Source: Dictyobacter alpinus (lineage in GTDB: Bacteria > Chloroflexota > Ktedonobacteria > Ktedonobacterales > Ktedonobacteraceae). From it: 64,000 nt of DNA. Numbering within the stretch: the first letter of the stretch is position 1; every line of letters begins with the position of its first letter. The translations under genes and the position numbers were made by a program. Shown here one piece after another: positions 1-8,202 of the stretch. Where the stretch lies: NCBI RefSeq assembly GCF_003967575.1, contig NZ_BIFT01000001.1:3534001-3598000 (forward strand). Reading direction: 5' to 3'. Below the pieces are notes generated by a model. It worked only from the letters and a program-made list of their open reading frames with translations, was not told the DNA's origin and ran no database searches.

Positions 1-149
1 ATCAGGCCATCGCTGCCGCGATCCATGCAGTTGGTGATGAAAAGCTCAAGCCAATCAAAGAATATCTGGGAGATGACTATGCCTACGATGATATTCGCCT
101 GGTACGTGCCCACCTGCAAGCCAACAAAACAGAAGATGTGACCTCATAA
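1..149 (+). CDS. C-terminal end of an unidentified protein (partial)
   Basis: An open frame (codons starting at base 3) enters from the left edge and ends at TAA 147-149. It encodes about 48 residues that are charged and probably helical, with GDEKLKPIKEYLGDD and IRLVRAHLQANK as recognisable stretches, and it has no internal stop. Codon use matches neighbouring genes. I do not recognise the family from this fragment. It converges on xylA, so a sugar-related role would only be a guess from position. The upstream part is outside the window. Confidence 0.6.
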   Translation, partial: QAIAAAIHAVGDEKLKPIKEYLGDDYAYDDIRLVRAHLQANKTEDVTS

Positions 150-150
150 T

Positions 151-210
151 TTGTAGTAGAGGGTGAGATAAATTATGCTCAGGCGCAATTTATCTCACCC
201 TCTACTACAA
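151..210. repeat. Perfect 24-bp inverted repeat with 12-nt loop
   Basis: Bases 151-174 are the exact reverse complement of 187-210, with a 12-base loop between them. It lies one base past the stop of the partial gene and between two convergent genes. It would form a very stable hairpin on either strand. Neither side has a long T-tract directly after the stem, so it is not a textbook terminator on its own, although it probably stops or protects transcripts. It belongs to the class of long perfect palindromes seen through this window. Confidence 0.8.
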
Positions 211-243
211 AAAAGCTGCACGTCCGACATATGCCGGGCGTGC
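209..243 (-). terminator. Intrinsic terminator of xylA
   Basis: Read on the minus strand, a 9-bp GC-rich stem with one mismatch (218-226 with 235-243) is followed by six T residues (complement of 209-214). It starts 12 bases beyond the xylA stop, in the right place and orientation to end that transcript. Confidence 0.6.
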
Positions 244-255
244 ATTATAATATGT

Positions 256-1470
256 TTAGCGTACACCCAGAATGTGCTCAATCGCCAGTTGATCAAGCTT
301 CTCATACTGATAGCCACGCTCACCAAGGGCAGTTGGATTAAAAGTAGTATCCCTCAGCTTATTCGCCAGTTCTTTACTATAACCACTGCGTACCTGATCC
401 AATAAGGCGATATGATCCGCATCACCACCGTTGACTGTTGCCAGCAACTGCTGTACCTCAGGATCCGCATCGAAGTGGCGTGCCTTCTCACGCAGGATAT
501 TGTATGTGCGCATACAACCTGCCGCGAAATCCCAGACTCCCTGTGCATCCTCGGTGCGATAGGCATGGGCATCGAAGTGGCGCGGACCATCATAACCACT
601 ATTCTCAAGCAGGCGCACCAGGAAGAACATACTCTTAATGCTCTCACTACCAAAGCGCAGATCCTGATCGAAGCGAGGACCTTTTTGATCATTGAGATCA
701 ATATGGAATAGCTTGCCAGCCTCTAACGCCTGAGCGATGCCATGTACAAAGTTGAGTCCCGACATATGTTCATGGGCCACCTCTGGATTCACACCCACCA
801 TATCAGGATGATCTAGCGTATAAATAAAGGCCAGCATATGCCCGATACTTGGAAAGTATGTATCTGAACGAGGCTCATTGGGTTTGGGCTCCAGAGCAAA
901 GCGCAGATTGTAGCCATTATCGATCGAGTATTCACAGAGGAAATTGATCGCATCGCGCATACGCTTCACGGCTTCAACTGGATCCTTGCTGGCCTCGCTA
1001 TCGACACCTTCACGACCACCCCAGAACACATAGGTTTTTGCACCCAGTTCCACACCCAGATCAATGGCACGCATCGTTTTTTGTAGTGCAAACGCGCGGA
1101 CACTTGGATCGACTGCGGTGAATGCACCATCCTTAAAGGCAGGATGGAAGAAAAGATTGGTGGTCGCCATTGGCACAACCATATCATAATCGTTCAGAGC
1201 CTGCTTAAAGTCCCGTACGATCTGATCGCGTTGTGCTGGTGTTGCATCAAAGGGCACCAGATCGTTATCGTGGAAATTCACACCCCAGGCTCCCAATTCT
1301 GAAAGCTTCTGCACACTATGGACCGGGTTAAGGACCGGACGTACAACATCGCCGAATGGATCACGGCCCTGGTTTGCCACCGTCCAGAGCCCAAAGGTAA
1401 ATTTATCATCTTTTTTGGGCGTAAATTGATCGCTGGTGCTTTCCCTTGTCAACTTTGTGGGTAGTGTCAT
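256..1470 (-). CDS. xylA: Xylose isomerase
   Basis: Cytoplasmic TIM-barrel enzyme interconverting D-xylose and D-xylulose (also glucose and fructose) with two divalent metals. The protein is 404 aa and looks like the shorter, actinobacterial-type class I enzymes. Visible active-site segments: NFHDNDLVPF (His67 and Asp70, the ring-opening pair), LEPKPNEPR (metal Glu and catalytic Lys), GVNPEVAHEHMSG, HIDLNDQKGPRFDQDLRFG (metal ligands) and RHFDAHAYR. I chose the ATG at 1470 because GGAGG lies five bases upstream; an ATG four codons earlier (1482) has no ribosome site. No xylulokinase or transporter follows inside the window. A terminator lies just past the stop. Confidence 0.95.
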   Translation of the reverse strand: MTLPTKLTRESTSDQFTPKKDDKFTFGLWTVANQGRDPFGDVVRPVLNPVHSVQKLSELGAWGVNFHDNDLVPFDATPAQRDQIVRDFKQALNDYDMVVPMATTNLFFHPAFKDGAFTAVDPSVRAFALQKTMRAIDLGVELGAKTYVFWGGREGVDSEASKDPVEAVKRMRDAINFLCEYSIDNGYNLRFALEPKPNEPRSDTYFPSIGHMLAFIYTLDHPDMVGVNPEVAHEHMSGLNFVHGIAQALEAGKLFHIDLNDQKGPRFDQDLRFGSESIKSMFFLVRLLENSGYDGPRHFDAHAYRTEDAQGVWDFAAGCMRTYNILREKARHFDADPEVQQLLATVNGGDADHIALLDQVRSGYSKELANKLRDTTFNPTALGERGYQYEKLDQLAIEHILGVR

Positions 1471-1576
1471 CGTTGCCTCCATGTATCATTATTCTACCTT
1501 GATTGAATTTCATTATAGACTTTTTATGTTGCTGTTGTAAAATAAAAAATTTCTTGTCTGTCATTTGTTAAAGCTA

Positions 1577-1743
1577 TGTAACTATTCAAGACCCTTGCGA
1601 GCTAAAATGCCCCTGCTCTGCTTCGCAGAGCAAATGTTTATTATGTCGTTGCGGAAAAATGTCGGCACTGCCGACATTTTTCCGCAACGACATAATAAAC
1701 ATTTGTCGATGCCTACGGCATCGACCGGTCCTGAATAGTTACA
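1577..1743. repeat. Cloverleaf-like element: outer stem enclosing three hairpins
   Basis: Within the gene-free stretch 1471-1862, a 17-bp outer stem with one mismatch (1577-1593 with 1727-1743) encloses three nearly contiguous hairpins. They are an 8-bp stem with 3-nt loop (1614-1632), a perfect 37-bp stem with a single central base (1631-1667 with 1669-1705), and a 9-bp stem with 3-nt loop (1705-1725). No convincing reading frame overlaps it. The architecture suggests a palindromic mobile-type element or a structured RNA rather than a simple terminator. The rest of this gap shows nothing clear. Confidence 0.75.
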
Positions 1744-1862
1744 AAACTACTTCAGAAAACACGAGACAAAAAACGCCCACGCTCATGATGGGAAAATGAG
1801 CGTGGGCAAATAGGACGCGTAAGCTAAACTGCTCTACAAAACCGTGTTCAATTATTGAATGA

Positions 1863-2063
1863 TTAGCTAACAAACTCCGTCAATTTACCAGTTTGGAAAA
1901 GCCAGCGAATAAACTCCAGGCGACGGTGATTATCAGATGGTTGATCTAATTCATTGATAGAAAATTGTTTGCGAAATTTTGTGATGCGATCAATTTCTGT
2001 TTCTCTGAAGCCCGCTTTACGCAACATGTCAAATGCTTCTTTATGGTCCATATAGTGGAACAT
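1863..2063 (-). CDS. Small conserved-looking hypothetical protein
   Basis: A 66-aa frame with a good ribosome site (AAAGGAG, seven bases before the ATG). The product is soluble, charged and predicted helical, with no signal peptide, membrane segment or cysteine pairs. The central part has a helix-turn-helix-like feel (EAFDMLRKAGFRETEIDRI, then EFIRWLFQTGKL), but I cannot assign a DNA-binding family. It stands alone between structured intergenic DNA and a divergent lipoprotein gene. Function unknown. Confidence 0.65.
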   Translation of the reverse strand: MFHYMDHKEAFDMLRKAGFRETEIDRITKFRKQFSINELDQPSDNHRRLEFIRWLFQTGKLTEFVS

Positions 2064-2357
2064 TCATGTCTCCTTTATACAATTCGTCACCTTATACTGA
2101 GCAGGGGCTCTTACTCTCATTACGAAATTTTTTGTTAAGTGGATGTGAATTCGGAGAGCAATTTGTGAAGGTAATAGAAATTTTCCTGGCTTTTTTTAAC
2201 TGCTAGATAACTCTTCCATCCCTTACTCATCGGCTTTTTTTCAGTAATGCGAAGCAATAAGTATAATAAAAAAGAGTTGAACATGTCGTAACTACATGCA
2301 TTGACTATTTTTTAATCTGCTAAGAGTGTTTACCCGATAGTGGTAGAGGAGGGGAAT

Positions 2358-3359
2358 GTGCTAAATCGCCAAATCCGTATTACTTGTCTTATCTTGTTCT
2401 GTATCCTTAGTCTGGCTGCCTGCGGAGGCGCGCAGACTGAGAAAAGTAGCTCTACAACGTCCAAAATTGAGTCCACAAAAATAAATCCTATGCAGACTAC
2501 CTCGTTTAATCCTTGTACATTGATTTCAAGAGAAGATGTGGGGCATATTCTTGGTGGTGTTGTGGATGTACGCCCCGAGCTTAGTGCTCCTTTATGTATG
2601 TATCGTGTTCATCCTAATGCTGACGCACAGCCACCGCACGCCAAGGGACCCAAAACCGCTGATGCTATGAATCCTGAGCAGCGTGAGGTTCTGGTAAGTG
2701 TAGGAACCAGTGATGATGCCAGTGGCTATCTCAATCTGGATCGCACTAATGCTGGTAAAGAGGCCAAAACGCAGGTCATCAAGGGAATTGGCACGAATGC
2801 GTTTAGCATTCCATTGAGTACAGGCAAAGCTATTGTGGTCTCGCAAGGTAACACAATTTATAGTATTACCATGATTTATCCACATATGAATGCTTCTTTG
2901 CTGGACACTTCTTTAATTAATCTCGCCCTATCGGCCAGCCACACAATTACAAAGAATGTGCGGCCGCTGTCAGTTCCTAATCCACATCCTTGCACCCTGT
3001 TGAGTGCTCAAAAGGCCAGCCAGCTTTTTCAGCAGCCTGTGAAATGGTATTTCTCTGTAAACGAAACGGGAGTTGCCAGTTGTGATTATATCTCGTCACA
3101 GGGAACTCCACATCGTGTGCAAATTATTGCCGTAAATAAGCCGGGTGTGGCCAAAACTCTGTATAATAGCGTTGATCATGAGCTCGAAAGTGGGCAAAAG
3201 CAAGTCCTCAAAGGCATTGGAGATGCCGCATTCTATGACAAACAGAATGCCACCTGGATCTTAAAGGGCAATACCGTGGTACACCTGATTATCATGGGTG
3301 AAACGCCAGCGGACAAATTCCTTCTCCCATTGTCCAGGGATGTGGTTAAACACTTTTAG
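2358..3359 (+). CDS. Lipoprotein with two DUF3558-like repeats
   Basis: A secreted lipoprotein of 333 aa, probably anchored outside the membrane. The N-terminus has a basic start, a hydrophobic core and a lipobox ending LSLAAC, then a Ser/Thr-rich linker. Two similar domains follow, each opening with an NPCTL or HPCTL motif (DVGHILG in the first, KASQLF in the second) and each ending near a KGIGxxAF motif. This pattern resembles DUF3558-type actinobacterial lipoproteins. GTG 2358 is the best start because GAGGAGGGG lies just upstream; the frame is open from GTG 2340 but that start has no ribosome site. Function unknown. Confidence 0.8.
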   Translation: MLNRQIRITCLILFCILSLAACGGAQTEKSSSTTSKIESTKINPMQTTSFNPCTLISREDVGHILGGVVDVRPELSAPLCMYRVHPNADAQPPHAKGPKTADAMNPEQREVLVSVGTSDDASGYLNLDRTNAGKEAKTQVIKGIGTNAFSIPLSTGKAIVVSQGNTIYSITMIYPHMNASLLDTSLINLALSASHTITKNVRPLSVPNPHPCTLLSAQKASQLFQQPVKWYFSVNETGVASCDYISSQGTPHRVQIIAVNKPGVAKTLYNSVDHELESGQKQVLKGIGDAAFYDKQNATWILKGNTVVHLIIMGETPADKFLLPLSRDVVKHF

Positions 3360-3443
3360 TAGAGAAATAGCTCTAACCTTTCCTCTGTCTCGGCGTAAAT
3401 ACAAGGTAGAAAAGTTTTTCGTTAGGGACGGAGGAATGCTCAG

Positions 3444-4085
3444 ATGAGTACAAATCCTAATCAAGGACAGCAACCCGATCCATCCAGGCCTTATGGTGGC
3501 TATGGTGGATATAATCCATCTAATCCTGCTGAGGACCCTTATGGTGTGAACCAGGCACAACCTGCACCTGGTTTGCCACCGCAGGGTGATCCTAACTATA
3601 CGTATGGGCAAGGTGGTCAGCAATACGCAACTGGACAGCAACAACAACAACAGCAACAACAGCAGCAATATAATGCCTATGTACCACCTAGTAGTGTTAG
3701 AGGTGCGAGTGGTAGCCAGGGATCATCAGCAACTGATACAGGCTCCAGAAGAGCGGCCTTAATCAGCTATCTTGGACTATGTTTTACTGGTATTGTCTTC
3801 TTTTTTATACGGAGAAGAAATAGTTTTGTACGCTTCCATGCTGCACAGTCCGTTGTCGTGTTTACACCACTGGTGATTGTCTACGTGGTACTACAATTGA
3901 TCGCTAAAATCTGGATCATCGGTGCACTTTTAACGCCGATCCTCGGCTGTCTCACCTTCCTTGTAGTTGCCGTTGGCTTCGTCCTCTGGATCTTCCTGAT
4001 GCTCCAGGCCTATCGCGGCGTTCGCTTTAAACTACCGATCGTAGGAGACTATGCCGAAGCACTCATAGCTCGTTTTTCCAAATAG
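3444..4085 (+). CDS. DUF4870/Tic20-like membrane protein with poly-Gln N-terminus
   Basis: 213 aa. The first 100 or so residues are a disordered Gly/Pro/Tyr/Gln-rich tail with an uninterrupted glutamine run of about eleven residues (CAA/CAG repeats near 3639-3668). The rest holds three or four hydrophobic segments and the family motif FVRFHAAQS after the first membrane helix, as in DUF4870 proteins. The ribosome site is GGAGG about ten bases before ATG. A paralogue with the same architecture is at 23815-24402. Function of the family is not established. The Gln run could vary in length between strains. Confidence 0.8.
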   Translation: MSTNPNQGQQPDPSRPYGGYGGYNPSNPAEDPYGVNQAQPAPGLPPQGDPNYTYGQGGQQYATGQQQQQQQQQQQYNAYVPPSSVRGASGSQGSSATDTGSRRAALISYLGLCFTGIVFFFIRRRNSFVRFHAAQSVVVFTPLVIVYVVLQLIAKIWIIGALLTPILGCLTFLVVAVGFVLWIFLMLQAYRGVRFKLPIVGDYAEALIARFSK

Positions 4086-4100
4086 CATGGCTCAAGAATA

Positions 4101-4329
4101 AAAATCTCATAATTCGATGATAGTGTTTGTTTCCCCTTCTCATCGAGGAGCGTGCAGCCAACCGCACTCGGGCCCTAAATGACCCATGCTTCTTTTACAT
4201 GTGGTGTCAAAAAATGATCTTTGCTCATGTTTTGACGCCACATGTAAAACCGTTGGAGCGCCAAAGGCGCGAAAAAACGATAAGCAGGTCATTGATTTCA
4301 GGCGAATCAAACACTATCTATGAGATTTT
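4101..4329. repeat. Nested multi-hairpin element
   Basis: The gap between two convergent genes is filled by an outer arm pair (4101-4129 with 4308-4329, two 11-bp blocks, the left arm carrying a 7-base bulge). Inside are a 20-bp hairpin with one mismatch (4193-4212 with 4230-4249), a GCGCC-AAA-GGCGC hairpin (4258-4270) and a further imperfect stem. It resembles the 1577-1743 element in plan but not in sequence. It may end transcripts from both sides. Confidence 0.65.
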
Positions 4330-4338
4330 TTATTCTGT

Positions 4339-5748
4339 TTAATACACAGAGAAAAACATCATTGAAGATAAGAAACAGAGACCAAACACCAGATAAATAG
4401 TAGTAAAAATATAGCTTAATAAGAGACCAGTGGTGGCCGTACCCATACTTAATCCTCTTTGCACTGCAAAACGGCGCCCCCGGTGCCCTAAGATAATCCC
4501 GACAACTGAAGGTAAAAGCATTAGCGCAAAGATCAAAAATGTAAATGTGGCATGTACCCTGAACGTATATATGTATGATGAGCAGAAAAATGGTGGGATG
4601 CAGATACTCAGGATACCGAAGATGACGCTGAGGAGAGCAGCGTTATTACGTTGAGGTTGGGGTTGAAATGGTCGAGCTGAGCCATGATATATCTGTTGTT
4701 GCTGTTGTTGGACGGTTCCTACAGCATAGCCGGGAAGCACGCCCTGGGTAGAAGTGGTTGTATTAATAGTTTTATAGAATGATGGTTGGTAGTAGGAGGG
4801 TGCATAGATACCGGGATGCTGATAATGCAACCTGGATATCTCCTGTAGCTTGCCTTCCACCACCTTAATTGAGTCGGGCCGTTGCCCGCTATTAAGGGCT
4901 GTCATCTGTTGGATCAAGGCATGTAATCTGGCCTGTACCGGATGCTGAAGATTAGATAGAGGCGCAAAGGAAAATGGTGACTGACTGGGATCGTTGCCAG
5001 TCAATAATTGATGCAGGATCGCACCCAGACTATAAATATCTGAGCGGGGTGTGGTTTGAGCTTTGCCATACTGTTCAGGCGACGCATAGCCAGGAGAACC
5101 AAATGGAATTGTATCTTTTTGTTTGCCTGGTTTAAACTGGCGGGCAATACCAAAATCGACCAGAAAGAGCTGACCCTGACTTGTAATCATCACATTCGAT
5201 GGTTTGAGGTCCCGAAAGATAATCGGTGGCTCATGTGAATGTAAATATTCCAATACGTTGCAGAGCACGAGTGCGCAATCCAACGCCTCTCCCACGGGGA
5301 TGCCACCACTACTATGGCGTTCAAGATAGTTCTCTAATGTCTCGCCTTCAACATAATCCATCACAATATACCAGCATTCCGCATCTGAGAAATGCTCATG
5401 GAGCTGTGGCAGATTTCGATGTGTCAACCTGGTCAGCGTACTGACTTCGCGGTTAAATGCATCGGTAGCCTCAATCTTTTCCGAGGCATTCAGACCGCGC
5501 AAACTCACAGTTTTTAGTGCGATACGTTTTCTGGTCTGAAGATCTTCGGCCTGATAAACCACACTAAAGCCACCTGAGCCAACCCGTTTGAGCAAGCGAT
5601 AACGTTGTTGTACCACTGATCCCACAGTGGGTATGAGATCAGGTATATCTTCTTGTTCAGAAAGTAGATGACCACAGGCAAAACACTGTTGCGCCTCTTT
5701 CTGATTGCTTGCTCCACATTGTGAGCAATACACGTTTAATTGCTCCAT
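4339..5748 (-). CDS. Zinc-ribbon Ser/Thr protein kinase with C-terminal membrane domain
   Basis: 469 aa. N-terminal zinc ribbon (CSQCG...CFACG), then a Hanks-type kinase domain: glycine loop GSGGFSVVYQ, lysine in ALKTV, catalytic loop FRDLKPSNVM, DFG in LVDFGIARQF, and ASPEQYG as the APE equivalent. The usual HRD is FRD but the catalytic Asp is kept. A Gln-rich linker (six Gln in a row) leads to a membrane domain of three or four segments resembling DUF4190. Unusually, the membrane part is C-terminal and no extracellular sensor is obvious. I use the ATG at 5748; the open frame starts at a TTG seven codons earlier. The target is unknown. It stands alone, convergent with the DUF4870-like gene. 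Confidence 0.88.
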   Translation of the reverse strand: MEQLNVYCSQCGASNQKEAQQCFACGHLLSEQEDIPDLIPTVGSVVQQRYRLLKRVGSGGFSVVYQAEDLQTRKRIALKTVSLRGLNASEKIEATDAFNREVSTLTRLTHRNLPQLHEHFSDAECWYIVMDYVEGETLENYLERHSSGGIPVGEALDCALVLCNVLEYLHSHEPPIIFRDLKPSNVMITSQGQLFLVDFGIARQFKPGKQKDTIPFGSPGYASPEQYGKAQTTPRSDIYSLGAILHQLLTGNDPSQSPFSFAPLSNLQHPVQARLHALIQQMTALNSGQRPDSIKVVEGKLQEISRLHYQHPGIYAPSYYQPSFYKTINTTTSTQGVLPGYAVGTVQQQQQQIYHGSARPFQPQPQRNNAALLSVIFGILSICIPPFFCSSYIYTFRVHATFTFLIFALMLLPSVVGIILGHRGRRFAVQRGLSMGTATTGLLLSYIFTTIYLVFGLCFLSSMMFFSVY

Positions 5749-5943
5749 ATATGTTAAACCTACTCTCAAATAGTGCTAAGACGGTCTTTCTTGATCGTAT
5801 TATAAGAGTATAAATATGAGATTGCACATGTCAAATGACATATTTCATAGGAATAAAAAAGAGTGAGATTGAAATGGTGACAAATTTGCAGAGTATATAC
5901 TTTTAAGATACGTTATATATACGTATGAGTTGCAAAAGGGCAG

Positions 5944-5992
5944 AAAAATAGCTACTGTAGTACTATTGTAAATGAATAGTGATTACAGTAGC
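5944..5992 (-). terminator. Intrinsic terminator of the nitroreductase gene
   Basis: A 9-bp stem (5951-5959 with 5984-5992) is extended by a further imperfect pairing around a small loop. On the minus strand it is followed by five T residues (complement of 5944-5948). It begins 12 bases after the nitroreductase stop. Confidence 0.6.
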
Positions 5993-6003
5993 CAGGAGGA
6001 ATC

Positions 6004-6660
6004 TTACCAGTTATTCCAGTGGACAATCTGGTCAAGGGGCTTACGTGGACCGGCTTTAAAATCAGTGCCAAGGGTATAGGCGACAGGAATCAAGGATGTC
6101 TGGGTTATTTTTTCAAAAGGGATGCCCAGTATTTCGGCGGCCTCTTTTTCAAATGGCAGGTGTAGCGTGGTCCAGACGGTACCCAGCCCACGCGCCCGGG
6201 CTGCCAGCATAAAGCTCCAGGTTGCTGGCAGGATTGAGCCCCAACTGCCCGCCTGCGCCACGACAGGAGTTCCTTCTAAACGTCCTCGTATACAGGGAAT
6301 GACATGGACCGGCACTTCGTGGAGATGCTCAGCCAGATAATCGGCTGAATTTGCAACGCGTTGCTGCACCGTAGCCGCTTCAGGACTGATTTCCTGCAGC
6401 TTTTTTAATTGCTCCATTGATGCGATCCTATATTGGCTATAACTTTTGCGATAGAGCTCTGCGATTCCCATGCGCTTATCCGCATCGGTTACTACTACAA
6501 AATGCCATTGTTGACTATTACCTCCACTGGGAGCCTGGGCAGCAATCTCGATGCACTCTCGTAAAACCTCAGTTTCCACCGGACGTGAAAAGTCGAGACG
6601 TTTGCGAACCGCTCTTGTCGTGGTCAATAATTGATCTGGTGTTAGATCCAGTTGCGTCAT
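6004..6660 (-). CDS. Nitroreductase family oxidoreductase
   Basis: 218 aa cytoplasmic FMN enzyme of the nitroreductase fold, using NAD(P)H to reduce nitro, quinone or related substrates. Features: an N-terminal TTRAVRKRLDFSRP segment (the FMN-phosphate-binding Arg cluster typical of the family), APSGGNSQQWHFVVV (FMN contacts) and ARGLGTVWTTL near the C-terminal third. Length is normal. ATG 6660 has GGAAAGGA upstream. It is monocistronic, with its own terminator just past the stop. Substrate cannot be told from sequence. Confidence 0.88.
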   Translation of the reverse strand: MTQLDLTPDQLLTTTRAVRKRLDFSRPVETEVLRECIEIAAQAPSGGNSQQWHFVVVTDADKRMGIAELYRKSYSQYRIASMEQLKKLQEISPEAATVQQRVANSADYLAEHLHEVPVHVIPCIRGRLEGTPVVAQAGSWGSILPATWSFMLAARARGLGTVWTTLHLPFEKEAAEILGIPFEKITQTSLIPVAYTLGTDFKAGPRKPLDQIVHWNNW

Positions 6661-6777
6661 GTTTATCTATCCTTTCCTATATATATAAGTGAAGAGCATT
6701 TCTGTTGTAGATACGTTTTGTTCGCCAGTCAGGTATATCTGGAGCAGGCTGAGCCCGAACCAGGAGCCTGCCCATGT

Positions 6778-7965
6778 TTAGTGAACTGGCTGCGCGTTAA
6801 CCAGAGTCGAGCTGTCCAACTGTGAGATAGAGGAATAGCCACTCAAAGCCAGGGTAAGGTCCAGGTCCGCCAGAATATTTTGCAGTACTGTCTGTACCCC
6901 TTGTTCTCCTTCCAATGCCAGTCCCCAGATATATGGCCTACCCAGCAGTACCGCCTGAGCACCCAGTGCCAGCGCCTTAAGGATATCTGAGCCTCTGCGG
7001 ATTCCACTGTCAAAGAGGAGTGGGAGTTGTTTATTGACCGCCTGAGCGATCGCTGGCAGAGCATCCAGGGCCGCTATGGCGCCACCCACCTGGCGACCAC
7101 CATGATTGGAAACAATGATACCATCCATACCGATATCGATAGCCTTACAGGCATCATCTGGATGCAAGATACCTTTCAGGAAGATTGGTAGGCTGGTATG
7201 CTGACGTAGAAAGCCTAGTTGTTCCCATGTCAGGGAAGGATTGAGGAAGATATCCGTGAAATAGCGCACGGCCGTCACTGGATTTTCCTCGGGAGGTTGA
7301 AGCAGGGCCTGACGGAAGACGGGATCACTAAAATAATTAGCCAGTCCTTCACCTAACAGGAAGGGAAGGTAGGCATTCTGAATATCCTGTTCACGCCAGC
7401 TAAGTAGCAGCGTATCCAGTGTAACTACGATGGCCCCATAGCCAGCCTGTTCCGCCCGCCGGACAAAGCTAGCATTCAGGTCAGGATTTTTGCTCCAATA
7501 CAATTGGAACCAGCGTTGGGTATCTCCTAATGCTAGTGCAACCTCCTCTAACGTACGCGACGAGGCGGTACTCAGAATCATTGGTACATTGGTACTATGT
7601 GCCGCCCTGGCTACTGCCAGCTCAGCTTCTGGATGAATAATAGATTGCACGCCAATCGGGGCCAGTAGCAGCGGCACAGGCAACTGCATCTTGAGAATCG
7701 AGGTTGATAACTGGCGCTGTGAAACATCGCGCAGCATTCGTGGCACAATCCGCCAGCGTTGAAAGGCCTCCAGATTTGCCCGCATCGTATCATCCATACC
7801 AGCCAGATAACCACTGGCCTCCAGGCTCAACTGCTCGACCGCCCGTTGTTCTAAGACATCAGGACTCACTGGTAGAGACGGACGTTGTCCCTGTAATCCC
7901 TGTAAATAAACCTGCATCTGACGCGTCAGACCATGAGATGGAGAGATAGACTGTTCATCCTTCAT
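6778..7965 (-). CDS. FMN-dependent alpha-hydroxy-acid oxidase (lactate oxidase/monooxygenase type)
   Basis: 395 aa TIM-barrel flavoenzyme of the glycolate oxidase/lactate 2-monooxygenase family. The signature SNHGGRQVGGA, containing the catalytic His and substrate Arg, is intact. Other FMN-site segments are PLLLAPIGVQ, STASSRTLEE, FLKGILHPDDA and LLFDSGIRRGSDILKAL. The long N-terminal region and RWRIVPRMLRDVSQRQ segment recall lactate monooxygenases. I start at the ATG at 7965 because AAAGGAGG lies just upstream; the frame stays open to 8037 without a better site. The exact 2-hydroxy acid is unknown. Confidence 0.88.
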   Translation of the reverse strand: MKDEQSISPSHGLTRQMQVYLQGLQGQRPSLPVSPDVLEQRAVEQLSLEASGYLAGMDDTMRANLEAFQRWRIVPRMLRDVSQRQLSTSILKMQLPVPLLLAPIGVQSIIHPEAELAVARAAHSTNVPMILSTASSRTLEEVALALGDTQRWFQLYWSKNPDLNASFVRRAEQAGYGAIVVTLDTLLLSWREQDIQNAYLPFLLGEGLANYFSDPVFRQALLQPPEENPVTAVRYFTDIFLNPSLTWEQLGFLRQHTSLPIFLKGILHPDDACKAIDIGMDGIIVSNHGGRQVGGAIAALDALPAIAQAVNKQLPLLFDSGIRRGSDILKALALGAQAVLLGRPYIWGLALEGEQGVQTVLQNILADLDLTLALSGYSSISQLDSSTLVNAQPVH

Positions 7966-8202
7966 AGAGCACCTCCTTTGTGCAGAACAAAAGCATAACG
8001 TTAAACTCATCTCCTCTGATTCGTCTAATTGTACCATTGTCTCTTACAACCTGTACTAAAATTTGACTGCATATAGAGAATATGATAGTGTTTCCATAGT
8101 TTGCTATTAGAGTCTTTTATAGAATGCCATGAGCGTTAGCAATTAAATAAATCTATAAAAAAGCATAACCTGAAAAAATCATCTTTAATTTGGATTGGAG
8201 TT

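Noticed and set aside
4127..4342. 71-codon plus-strand frame between convergent genes
   Set aside because: It lies wholly within the nested hairpin element and has no ribosome site.
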